Shown here in pieces: positions 26,143 through 33,139 of a DNA stretch of 64,000 nucleotides. Position 1 is the first letter of the stretch. Each line of letters starts with the position of its first letter. The notes under the pieces were generated by a model. The model ran no database searches. It was not told where the DNA came from and saw only the letters and a list, made by a program, of their open reading frames with translations. Source of the DNA: Thermoanaerobaculales bacterium (GTDB lineage: Bacteria > Acidobacteriota > Thermoanaerobaculia > Thermoanaerobaculales > Sulfomarinibacteraceae); contig DAOPQC010000003.1 in NCBI GenBank assembly GCA_035358815.1, positions 248,001 to 312,000 on the forward strand, in the 5' to 3' direction. The translations under genes and the position numbers were made by a program.

Positions 26143-26930
26143 CGGTAGCTCTCCTCCTCGGACGGGTAGCTGCCCTCCTTGACCTCCCGGTCGAAGCGGT
26201 CGACGGCGCCGCGCACCAGCTCGAAGCCGTCGAGGAAGGTGCGCAGGAACTTGGGCTGGAAGTCGGGCTGCAGGCCGAGCAGGTCCTGCAGCACCAGCAC
26301 CTGACCCGAGGTGTGGGGGCCGGCGCCGATGCCAATGGTCGGAATCCCGAGCGACTCGGTGACCGACCGCGCAAGCTCGCTCGGCACCAGCTCGAGCACG
26401 ATCGCGAAGCAGCCCGCGTCCTGGAGGCGCAGCGCGTCGCCGGCGAGCTTGGCCGCCGCCTGCTCGTCGCGGCCCTGCACCCGGTAGCCGCCGAGCCGGT
26501 GCAGCGACTGCGGGGTCAGGCCGAGGTGGCCCATGACGTCGATCCCGGACTCGACGATGTGACGGATCGTCTCGAGGTTGCCGTCGGCGCCCTCGAGCTT
26601 CACTGCCTGGCCGCCGGCGCGCACCAGCCGTTCGACCGCGGTCATGGTGTCGGCGAGCGACCTGCGATGGGCGAGGAACGGCATGTCGGCGATCAGCAGC
26701 CGTCCGGGCGCGCCGCGGCGGGCGGCAGCGGTGTGCAGGCACATCATCTCGAGGTCGGCCGGGATGGTGGTGTCATGCCCGTGCATCACCATGGCGGCGC
26801 TGTCGCCGACCAGCAGCGCGTCGACGTTGCTCGCGGCGAGAATCTTCGCCGACCAGGTGTCGTAGCAGGTGACGACCGAGATCGGCCGCCCGGCGGCGCG
26901 GGCCTCGATCATGTCCGACGGATGTCTCAT
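26139..26930 (-). CDS. panB: 3-methyl-2-oxobutanoate hydroxymethyltransferase
   Basis: A 263-residue enzyme of standard PanB length that adds a hydroxymethyl group from 5,10-methylene-THF to ketoisovalerate to give ketopantoate. Landmarks are SVVTCYDTWSAKILAAS, LLVGDSAAMVMHGHDTT, RGAPGRLLIADMPF, AVKLEGADG, GHLGLTPQS and VLELVPSELAR. Its ATG overlaps the stop codon of the DUF2520 gene (ATGA), and its own stop overlaps the panC start. Confidence 0.96.
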   Translation of the reverse strand: MRHPSDMIEARAAGRPISVVTCYDTWSAKILAASNVDALLVGDSAAMVMHGHDTTIPADLEMMCLHTAAARRGAPGRLLIADMPFLAHRRSLADTMTAVERLVRAGGQAVKLEGADGNLETIRHIVESGIDVMGHLGLTPQSLHRLGGYRVQGRDEQAAAKLAGDALRLQDAGCFAIVLELVPSELARSVTESLGIPTIGIGAGPHTSGQVLVLQDLLGLQPDFQPKFLRTFLDGFELVRGAVDRFDREVKEGSYPSEEESYR

Positions 26931-27652
26931 GGCTGCTCCCCGCTGGCCGTCGCCCGGTGGGCGGCGACGAAGCTCTGATAGACCTCGCGGAAGGGATCGC
27001 CCTCAAGGGCGGCGAGGTGGCGCTCGATGGTTCGGCGGTCGCCGCGGGCGAGTGGCCCGGTCAGCGGCGACGCCGACCGCTCGAGGTTGGCCGCCACCCG
27101 CTCGAGGTACGGGTGGAGCGCGGATCGGGCCAGCGAGAGCCGGTCTTCGAAGGCGGCGAAGGCGTTCTGCCAGAGCAGGGTCGTGAAGTTGCCGGCCATC
27201 GCGCACAGGGCGTGGTAGAGCGGCCGGTCCGCCGGGTCGATCTCGAAGTGGGGGTTGGGCAGGCGCGGGAAAAGCTCCTCGAAGGGGCGGCCCCCGCGGT
27301 CGCAGACGAAGGCCATGCGGCGGTAGTCGGCGCGGTCGTAGAGCTCGTCGCCGAAGGTCATCAGCGGGTGGACGCCGGTGGCGAGCGGCGTCGCGAGGCT
27401 GCCCGAGCAGTGGACCCAGGGCGGGCCGCCGGGCCGGGCGTGGCGGCCGAGGAAGCTCTCGATCGCATCGTCGGCGATCAGCAGGAGCGCCGCGCGGCAG
27501 CCCGGGATCGAGCTTTCGAGCGGCTCGCCCATGGCTCGCGCCCACAGCCGCCAGCGGATGCCTTCGAGGTCGAAGTAGTGCTGGAGGTGTCGGGAAAGCC
27601 GGCCGCTGCCGACCAGCAGGTAGGGTGCATCGTCGCTTGGTACCTGTCCCAC
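26927..27652 (-). CDS. Rossmann-like/DUF2520 protein, candidate ketopantoate reductase
   Basis: A 241-residue two-domain protein: an N-terminal NAD(P)-binding fold (LLVGSGRLSRHLQHYFDLEG, about 11-110, with WVHCSGSLATPL) and an all-helical C-terminal DUF2520 domain (about 120-235, RPLYHALCAMAGNFTTLLWQ). This is the layout of 6-phosphogluconate-dehydrogenase-like reductases. It is the first gene of a tightly coupled operon with panB, panC and panD, and no panE is present, so reduction of ketopantoate to pantoate (PanG-type) is a reasonable inference. The start GTG at 27652 has no clear ribosome site. Confidence 0.75.
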   Translation of the reverse strand: MGQVPSDDAPYLLVGSGRLSRHLQHYFDLEGIRWRLWARAMGEPLESSIPGCRAALLLIADDAIESFLGRHARPGGPPWVHCSGSLATPLATGVHPLMTFGDELYDRADYRRMAFVCDRGGRPFEELFPRLPNPHFEIDPADRPLYHALCAMAGNFTTLLWQNAFAAFEDRLSLARSALHPYLERVAANLERSASPLTGPLARGDRRTIERHLAALEGDPFREVYQSFVAAHRATASGEQP

Positions 27653-27903
27653 GGATCAAGTCCAGTATGTCGGTGGACGCCGCTGCGTCCGTTGCTCGAA
27701 CCCGCGGTCGCTGTCCCGAGCTGGGATCAGCGCCTCGGGCATCGAGTGTAGTGGAATCGCGGCCGCGGGGCAAACGGACGCCGCCGCCCGACCAGGGGAT
27801 AGGATCCAGGATCTAGTGGCTGGGATCTAGGATGTAGGGGTCAGGGCTCGCCGCCCGCTTCCAGGTTCGTTCCCGTTCCCGTCCCCGTGCCCGTTCCCGC
27901 TTG
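27653..27903. repeat. Composite G-rich/C-rich repeat gap
   Basis: G-rich degenerate heptamers (GGGGATAGGATCCAGGATC and so on) lie at about 27790-27847. The GTTCCC tract lies at about 27867-27900 and runs directly into the TGTCACGGC element. No gene is seen. Confidence 0.65.
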
Positions 27904-27930
27904 TCACGGCGAAGCTACACGCGAAGCCGG
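27901..27930 (+). repeat. TGTCACGGC...AAGCCGG element, copy 1, inside a gene 3' end
   Basis: TTGTCACGGCG and GCGAAGCCGG flank a short variable middle. The element overlaps the last codons and stop codon of the membrane-protein gene at 27904. Related copies are at 47227-47258 and 58612-58643. Confidence 0.6.
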
Positions 27931-28941
27931 ATGCCCGTCTCCGTCTGTGCGGGTGCGGTTGGGCGCACTCCACACCAGCAGCACCGTTACGAGAAGGAAG
28001 AACAGGCTGTCGAGGACGTGCTCGAAGAAGTGGCTCGCGAGCAGGTAGGGGATGGAGAGGCGGCCATCCGCGGCAAAGGCGGGTTGCTGGGCCAGCTCGC
28101 CGATGTCGTGGCCGAGCGACACCACGACCTGGTCGACGAACCCGGCCACGAACAGCGCGGCCAGACCGGCGATCAGGAGGTCGGGCCCACGGCCGAAGCG
28201 CCGGGCCCGCGCCGCAGGCGCCTCGCCCGCGAGCAGCACCGCGAGCGCGAGCGGGTAGTAGGTGACGGCAAAGGTCACGAGCTCACGGACCGAATGGGCC
28301 AGGTAGCGGGGGTCCCGCCACAGCTCGGCCACCGCGGCCAGCGGCGCCGGGTTGACGAGCCAGGTCATCCCGATGACGGCCGCGAGCGCCGCACCGAGCA
28401 GGGCAAGCCCGCGTCGGCTCCACTCGACCGGCCGCGCGAACGCCCACCGCGCGAGGTAGACCACCACCGGGATCAGCGCGAGCTGGAGCAGGGTGCTCGG
28501 CAGGTGGAGGTTCCAGGCCCCGCCCGCGGCCTCGAGGTCCGTCCGCTGCCGCCGCTGGAGGATGAAGGAGACGGTGTCGGCGAGCCCGAAGTGAACGATC
28601 GCGAGAGCCAGCGCCCCCGCGAGCAGGAGCCCGAGGCCGACCGCCGCCAGCGGCCGCGCCCTGCGGCACGGCGGCGGGGAGGGCGGGCTCATCGACCGCC
28701 AGCTTCCGGCGGCAAGCAGCGCCAGCGCCAGCAGCACCGGCAGGTGGCCGAGGAAGTGCGAGGCGTAGAAGGTCGTCTCGAGCAGGTCGTAGCGGCCGCT
28801 CTCGTGGACCACGGTCGACCACAGCCAGGCGCGGCCGTGATAGCCGGCGAGGTACACGTAGCTCACGAGGTAGGCCGCAGCCGGCAGGAGCAGCAGCAGC
28901 CGGGGGTCCGTCGCGTCCGCCCGCCGCCCGCAACGGGTCAC
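27904..28941 (-). CDS. Polytopic membrane protein of unknown function
   Basis: A 345-residue protein with about eight predicted membrane segments (for example LLLLLPAAAYLVSYVYLAGY, LPVLLALALLAAG, VGLGLLLAGALALAIVHFGL). It is not assigned to a family. Its GTG start overlaps the stop codon of the FAD-oxidoreductase gene (GTGA), so the two are translationally coupled and may act together at the membrane. The last 20 or so residues (Arg/Thr/Asp/Gly-rich) and the stop codon are encoded by a dispersed repeat element, so the ancestral C-terminus may have been replaced. Confidence 0.72.
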   Translation of the reverse strand: MTRCGRRADATDPRLLLLLPAAAYLVSYVYLAGYHGRAWLWSTVVHESGRYDLLETTFYASHFLGHLPVLLALALLAAGSWRSMSPPSPPPCRRARPLAAVGLGLLLAGALALAIVHFGLADTVSFILQRRQRTDLEAAGGAWNLHLPSTLLQLALIPVVVYLARWAFARPVEWSRRGLALLGAALAAVIGMTWLVNPAPLAAVAELWRDPRYLAHSVRELVTFAVTYYPLALAVLLAGEAPAARARRFGRGPDLLIAGLAALFVAGFVDQVVVSLGHDIGELAQQPAFAADGRLSIPYLLASHFFEHVLDSLFFLLVTVLLVWSAPNRTRTDGDGHPASRVASP

Positions 28942-30281
28942 GCCTCGCGCCTCCGGCGGTCTGCGACCTCGGCCACCGTGTCGAGGCCCATCCGCATCAT
29001 GTCGTGGATCCAGCCGTAGACGAAGCGGCCGCTGCGGCCGACCAGCCACAGGTTGGCGAAGCCGGCCAGGTAGCGGTGGATGCCCTCCACCGCTCGCGCG
29101 CAGCCGACCTCCAGCACCGGGTAGGCGTTGGCCATGCGGTGCGCGGCGCCGCCCAGGATCTCCTCCGGCCGCACCCATCCGATCGCCTCGAGGTGGGCGC
29201 GCACGATGTCGATCACGGCTCCGTCGTCGGCGCGCCAGATCTCGTCGTCCTCGTGGCACGGGATCTCCGCCAGCAGCGAGGTCCTGCCGGGCGGCGCCAT
29301 CTCCGGGCTGCGGTTCCTCGGCTCGCTGACGCGGGTGAAGGGGAAGCGGCGGTGGGGGAAGTAGACGGTGGCCGCCTCGGTCAGCGACGGTCGGTCGACG
29401 AACAGCACCGCCAGCCGCACCTGCCGGTAGCGGATCGCACCGGCCAGGCAACGGACCTCCGGCGGCGGCGGCGGGTCGAGCATCTCGAGCATCCTGCCGA
29501 GCGGCAGGCTGCTCACCACCTCGTCCGCGTCGCAGCGCGCGCGCCCGCCGATCTCGAGGCTCCGGATCCTCTCCCCGTCGTGCAGCAGCCGGGTGACCGG
29601 CGCGCCGGTGCGGATCGCGTCGCGGCCGCAGGCGTCGGCGAGCCGCTCGCTGATCTGCCCGATGCCGAGCCGCGGGTAGTAGAACACCCCTTCGACGTGA
29701 GCCTTCGAACGGCCCAGGACCGACTCCGAGACGAAGGTCCGCAGGTCGAGCCCGCTCAGGCGCTGGCCCGCGATCCCGGTCGACAGCTCGGCGGCCGGGG
29801 CTCCCCACAGCTTGGCCGAGTAGTCGAGCAGAAAGCGCTCGGCGATCAGCCGGCCGTACCGCCGCACCGCGAAGGCCTCGAAGTCCTGCGGCGGCGCGCC
29901 GGCCGAAAGCCGCGCGCGCACCACCTCGAGCGCGGCACGTCCGAAGGGCAGTGGGCCGAGGTGGGCGAGCAGCTCGGCCGACGACAGCGGGAAGCGGATC
30001 AGGCGGCCGTCGTCCCAGATCTGGCTCGGCACGTCGACCCGGCGCAGGTCATCCCCGAGCAGCCGCCGCACCTCGCCGGTGATCTCCGGGTCGCGGTCGT
30101 GCAGCCGGTGCGCCCCCGAGTCATAGCGGAAGGCTCCGCTTCGCAGCGTCGTGCAGTTCCCGCCGAGCCGGTCGCTCGCCTCGTAGAGGGTGACGGGCAG
30201 GCCTCGCCGCCGCGCCGCCCAGCCGACCGCGAGCCCGGCCGGGCCGCCGCCGAGCACCGAGAGGTGGGGTGGACCCGACAT
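28938..30281 (-). CDS. FAD-dependent amine-oxidase/protoporphyrinogen-oxidase-like protein
   Basis: A 447-residue flavoprotein. It begins with the dinucleotide fold LSVLGGGPAGLAVGWAAR and acidic end LYEASDRLGGN, the standard GxGxxG...E signature, then YDSGAHRLHDRDPEI. YSAKLWGAPAAELSTGIAGQ and the C-terminal VGRSGRFVYGWIHDMMRMG (FAD-contact region) resemble UDP-galactopyranose-mutase-like and protoporphyrinogen-oxidase-like enzymes often found in glycan or membrane-lipid loci. The substrate is unknown. It is coupled to the downstream membrane protein by a 4-base overlap. A TACAGT hexamer eight bases before the ATG suggests a very short or absent leader. Confidence 0.85.
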   Translation of the reverse strand: MSGPPHLSVLGGGPAGLAVGWAARRRGLPVTLYEASDRLGGNCTTLRSGAFRYDSGAHRLHDRDPEITGEVRRLLGDDLRRVDVPSQIWDDGRLIRFPLSSAELLAHLGPLPFGRAALEVVRARLSAGAPPQDFEAFAVRRYGRLIAERFLLDYSAKLWGAPAAELSTGIAGQRLSGLDLRTFVSESVLGRSKAHVEGVFYYPRLGIGQISERLADACGRDAIRTGAPVTRLLHDGERIRSLEIGGRARCDADEVVSSLPLGRMLEMLDPPPPPEVRCLAGAIRYRQVRLAVLFVDRPSLTEAATVYFPHRRFPFTRVSEPRNRSPEMAPPGRTSLLAEIPCHEDDEIWRADDGAVIDIVRAHLEAIGWVRPEEILGGAAHRMANAYPVLEVGCARAVEGIHRYLAGFANLWLVGRSGRFVYGWIHDMMRMGLDTVAEVADRRRREA

Positions 30282-30289
30282 CGCGCGGC

Positions 30290-30295
30290 ACTGTA
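30290..30295 (-). promoter_or_regulatory. -10 hexamer TACAGT before the FAD-oxidoreductase start
   Basis: On the minus strand TACAGT ends eight bases before the ATG at 30281. No ribosome site is seen between them, in line with a near-leaderless transcript. Confidence 0.4.
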
Positions 30296-30458
30296 GGATC
30301 CCGTCCCACGGCCGTCAATTGGCGGCGGGGAATCGCGGTGGCGAGGCCCGCATCCTCCCGCTTCCGCGCCCGCTCTCGCTGCCGTGCCCGCTGGGCCAGC
30401 TGAGGAGCCGGCGTGCCGGCATCTGAGCGAAGGTGTTCCCGCGCGACGGCGGCTGGCG

Positions 30459-30464
30459 TACGAT
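30459..30464 (+). promoter_or_regulatory. -10 hexamer TACGAT before the glycosylase GTG
   Basis: TACGAT ends eight bases before the GTG at 30473, with no ribosome site in between. This suggests a near-leaderless transcript. Confidence 0.4.
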
Positions 30465-30472
30465 CGCGCACC

Positions 30473-31195
30473 GTGGCAGCCGTGACCCTGGTCGAGATCG
30501 CCGCCGAGCTGCGGGAGGCGGTGCGTCGGCTCGACTTCGGGCCGCCGGTGAGCCACGTCTACAACCCCCTCGACTACGCCTGGCCGGCCCATCGCAGCTA
30601 CCTCGAGCGCTTCGGCGTGGCGCCCAAGGAGGTCGTCTTCCTCGGCATGAACCCCGGCCCCTGGGGGATGGCCCAGACCGGGGTTCCGTTCGGCGAGGTC
30701 GCGGCGGTCCGCGACTGGCTCAGCATCTCGGCGACGGTCGGCAGGCCGGAGCGCGAGCACCCGGCGCGGCCGGTGTCCGGCTTCGCCTGCGCCCGCAGCG
30801 AGGTCAGCGGCCGCCGCTTCTGGGGCTGGGCGCGGCAGCGATCGGGCACCGCCGAGCGCTTCTTCTCCCGGTTCTTCGTCGCCAACTACTGCCCGCTGCT
30901 GTTCCTCGGGCCGAGCGGCCGCAACCTGACCCCGGACCGGCTTGCCGCCGCCGACCGGCGACCGCTCGAGGCGGCCTGCGACGCCGCCCTCGCGCGCTCG
31001 GTCGAGCTGCTCGCGCCGCGGATCGTGGTCGGCGTCGGTGCCTTCGCAGCCCGCTCGGCCGCCCGCGCCCTCGCCGGCGCCCCCGCCAGGGTCGCCCAGG
31101 TGCTCCACCCGAGCCCGGCCAGCCCGGCGGCGAACCGCGGCTGGCCGGAGCAGCTGGAGCGCCGCCTCGCCGAGCTCGGGGTCGGCCTTCCCTGA
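30473..31195 (+). CDS. SMUG1-type uracil-DNA glycosylase
   Basis: A 240-residue family 3 uracil-DNA glycosylase. The signature GMNPGPWGMAQTGVPFGEV (motif 1, catalytic Asn) and the HPSPASPAANRGW (motif 2) near the C-terminus match SMUG1 closely, as does ARSEVSGRRFWGWARQR. SMUG1 removes uracil and 5-hydroxymethyluracil from DNA; it is common in animals but patchily distributed in bacteria. GTG 30473 is chosen for its -10 box; GTG 30482 is an alternative. It is divergent from the FAD-oxidoreductase gene and 45-50 bases ahead of the zinc-ribbon gene. Confidence 0.93.
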   Translation: MAAVTLVEIAAELREAVRRLDFGPPVSHVYNPLDYAWPAHRSYLERFGVAPKEVVFLGMNPGPWGMAQTGVPFGEVAAVRDWLSISATVGRPEREHPARPVSGFACARSEVSGRRFWGWARQRSGTAERFFSRFFVANYCPLLFLGPSGRNLTPDRLAAADRRPLEAACDAALARSVELLAPRIVVGVGAFAARSAARALAGAPARVAQVLHPSPASPAANRGWPEQLERRLAELGVGLP

Positions 31196-31246
31196 TCGCG
31201 CCGCGGGGCGCGATCTGGCATACTCCAGGGACGCGGAGGGATGTCG

Positions 31247-31645
31247 ATGGACTGGATCTACTCGTGCCCGCACTGCCACGCCGTGCTCAACCCCGACCAG
31301 GCGATCATCCTGCTCGCCGGGCAGGGCGAGCTCGCCTGCCTGGTCGGCCTCCACCCGCAGCCCGGCAACTACGAGGTCTACCTGCCGCCCGAGATCGAGA
31401 TGCCCGCCGGCACCCGCTGGAGCTTCTCCTGCCCGCTCTGCCGGCAGCCCCTGACCACCGAGATGTCGGACGACCTCTGCGCGCTCGACATGACCAGCGG
31501 CGGCGACCCCCATCGGGTCTACTTCTCGCGCGTTGCCGGCGAGCAGGCGACCTTCGTCGTCTCCGCCGAGGGCCTGCTCACCGACCACGGGATCCACACC
31601 GACCGCTACCTCGAGCACCTGATCCACCTCAAGTACCTGCGGTGA
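31247..31645 (+). CDS. Small double-CxxC (zinc-ribbon-like) protein
   Basis: A 132-residue protein, not recognised as a named family. Two Cys pairs, SCPHC (about residue 7) and SCPLC (about 61), bracket a beta-rich stretch and probably bind one zinc. The rest (GDPHRVYFSRVAGEQATFVV) is soluble with no signal. The ATG at 31247 is chosen because GGAGG lies seven bases before it; an in-frame ATG at 31241 sits on top of that site. It lies between a uracil glycosylase and mnmA on the same strand, 55 bases from the latter. Confidence 0.75.
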   Translation: MDWIYSCPHCHAVLNPDQAIILLAGQGELACLVGLHPQPGNYEVYLPPEIEMPAGTRWSFSCPLCRQPLTTEMSDDLCALDMTSGGDPHRVYFSRVAGEQATFVVSAEGLLTDHGIHTDRYLEHLIHLKYLR

Positions 31646-31700
31646 GAGGCTGGCCGGCGGGGCGCCGCGGTCCGCGTTCGCGGCGCCCGGGGGAGCTCGC

Positions 31701-32765
31701 ATGAGTCGGATCGTGGTGCTGGCCTCGGGCGGGGTCGACAGCTCGGTGGCGCTGCTGCTGCTCGCCGAGGAGGGCCGCCACTCGCTCGAGGCCTGCTACC
31801 TCAAGATCTGGCTTTCCGACGAGATGGCCTTCCTCGGCCGCTGCCCGTGGGAGGAGGACCTCGCCCACGTGCGCGCCGTCTGCGAGCGCCTCGGGGTGCC
31901 GCTGCGCGTGCTGCCGCTGCAGCGCGAGTACTTCGCGACCGTCGTCGAGTACACGATCGCCGAGCTGCGCGCCGGGCGGACGCCGAGCCCGGACGTCGTG
32001 TGCAACCGGGCGATCAAGTTCGGGGCCGTGATCGACCGGCTCGGCGACGAGTTCGAGCTCGTCGCGTCGGGCCACCACGCCCGGGTCGGGCAGCGCGGCG
32101 GCCTCGCCCGGCTGCTGCGCGGCGCCGATCCGGTCAAGGATCAGTCCTACTTCCTGTGCCAGCTCTCACAGCGGCAGCTCGCGCGGTGCGTGTTCCCGAT
32201 CGGCGGCATGACCAAGGCCGAGGTGCGGGCCGCGGCTCGGCGCGCCGGCCTTGCCAACCAGGACCGGCCCGACAGCCAGGGGATCTGCTTCCTCGGCCGC
32301 GTCCCCTACGACGACTTCGTCGAGTTCTCACTCGGCACGCGTGAGGGGGACATCCTCGAGCACGGCACCGGACGGGTGCTCGGTCGCCACCGCGGCTACT
32401 GGTTCCACACCATCGGCCAGCGCCGCGGCCTCGGCCTTGCCGGCGGCCCCTGGTACGTGGTCGCCAAGGACCCGGAGCGCAACCTGGTCACCGTGGTCCA
32501 CGCCGGCCGGCTCGCCGAGCACCGGCGCACGCGATTTCGGATCGCCGCGCCGGTCTGGATCGCCGCGCCGCCCGCGCGGACCCGGCTCGAGGTCCGCATC
32601 CGCCACGGCGAGCGCCTGCTGCCCTGCACCGCCGAGGTGGCCGCCGACGGCTCGGTCGAGGTCACGCTCGACGACGGCGACGCCGGCATCGCCGCCGGCC
32701 AGTTCGCGGCCCTCTACGACGGCGAGGAGTGCCTGGGCGGCGGCCCGGTCGCCGCCGAGGTGTGA
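31701..32765 (+). CDS. mnmA: tRNA-specific 2-thiouridylase
   Basis: A 354-residue enzyme that puts the 2-thio group on U34 of tRNA for Glu, Gln and Lys. The PP-loop is VLASGGVDSSVALLL. The two catalytic Cys are in PDVVCNRAIKFG and SQGICFLGRV, and DPVKDQSYFLCQLSQ is the tRNA-binding block. The C-terminal beta-barrel domain (about 210-350) is present with HRGYWFHTIGQRRGLG. GGGGGAG precedes the ATG. It needs sulfur donors (IscS, Tus-like proteins), which are not in this window. Confidence 0.96.
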   Translation: MSRIVVLASGGVDSSVALLLLAEEGRHSLEACYLKIWLSDEMAFLGRCPWEEDLAHVRAVCERLGVPLRVLPLQREYFATVVEYTIAELRAGRTPSPDVVCNRAIKFGAVIDRLGDEFELVASGHHARVGQRGGLARLLRGADPVKDQSYFLCQLSQRQLARCVFPIGGMTKAEVRAAARRAGLANQDRPDSQGICFLGRVPYDDFVEFSLGTREGDILEHGTGRVLGRHRGYWFHTIGQRRGLGLAGGPWYVVAKDPERNLVTVVHAGRLAEHRRTRFRIAAPVWIAAPPARTRLEVRIRHGERLLPCTAEVAADGSVEVTLDDGDAGIAAGQFAALYDGEECLGGGPVAAEV

Positions 32766-33139
32766 CAGTGCCGTGACGCGCCGATCTAAACCCTCTGGCG
32801 AGTTGATACGTAGTATCGGGTGCATCACAACCTCCTCCTTCCCGGCGGCCCCCTTCGGGGGGCCGACCGGTGTCTGGAGGGGAGGGACTAGGATCTGGGA
32901 TCTGGGGGATAGGGTCTGGCCCTCGCCCGCGCCCGCTTCCGCACCCACTTTCGCTTCCGCGCCCGTCTCCGTATCCGACTCCGACGCGTGTGCCCAGCAC
33001 CGGAGGGTGGCGTCGTGGCCCGCTGCACTGGGCAGTCGAAAGTCCGCGGCCGTATGAAGGGTGTGAAACCCACGGCGTGCCCGGCGTGGTCAGCTCACGC
33101 TGCGTGTCACTCGTGCCCGCTCCTTGGGGAGGCGCTGCC
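32766..33139. repeat. Gene-free gap with hairpins and composite repeat
   Basis: No gene is seen in these 374 bases. A 13-base palindrome GATACGTAGTATC is at 32805-32817. A strong hairpin (CGGCCCCC/GGGGGCCG, 32846-32865) lacks a T-run. G-rich heptamers (GACTAGGATCTGGGATCTGG and so on) at about 32879-32920 are followed by a degenerate C-rich tract (CGCCCGCTTCCGC and so on) up to about 32990. The ribosome site for the next gene (GGGGAGG) is at its right end. Confidence 0.6.

Noticed and set aside
32846..32865. Strong GC hairpin as a terminator of mnmA
   Set aside because: No T-run follows on either strand, so it is recorded only as a hairpin in the gap.
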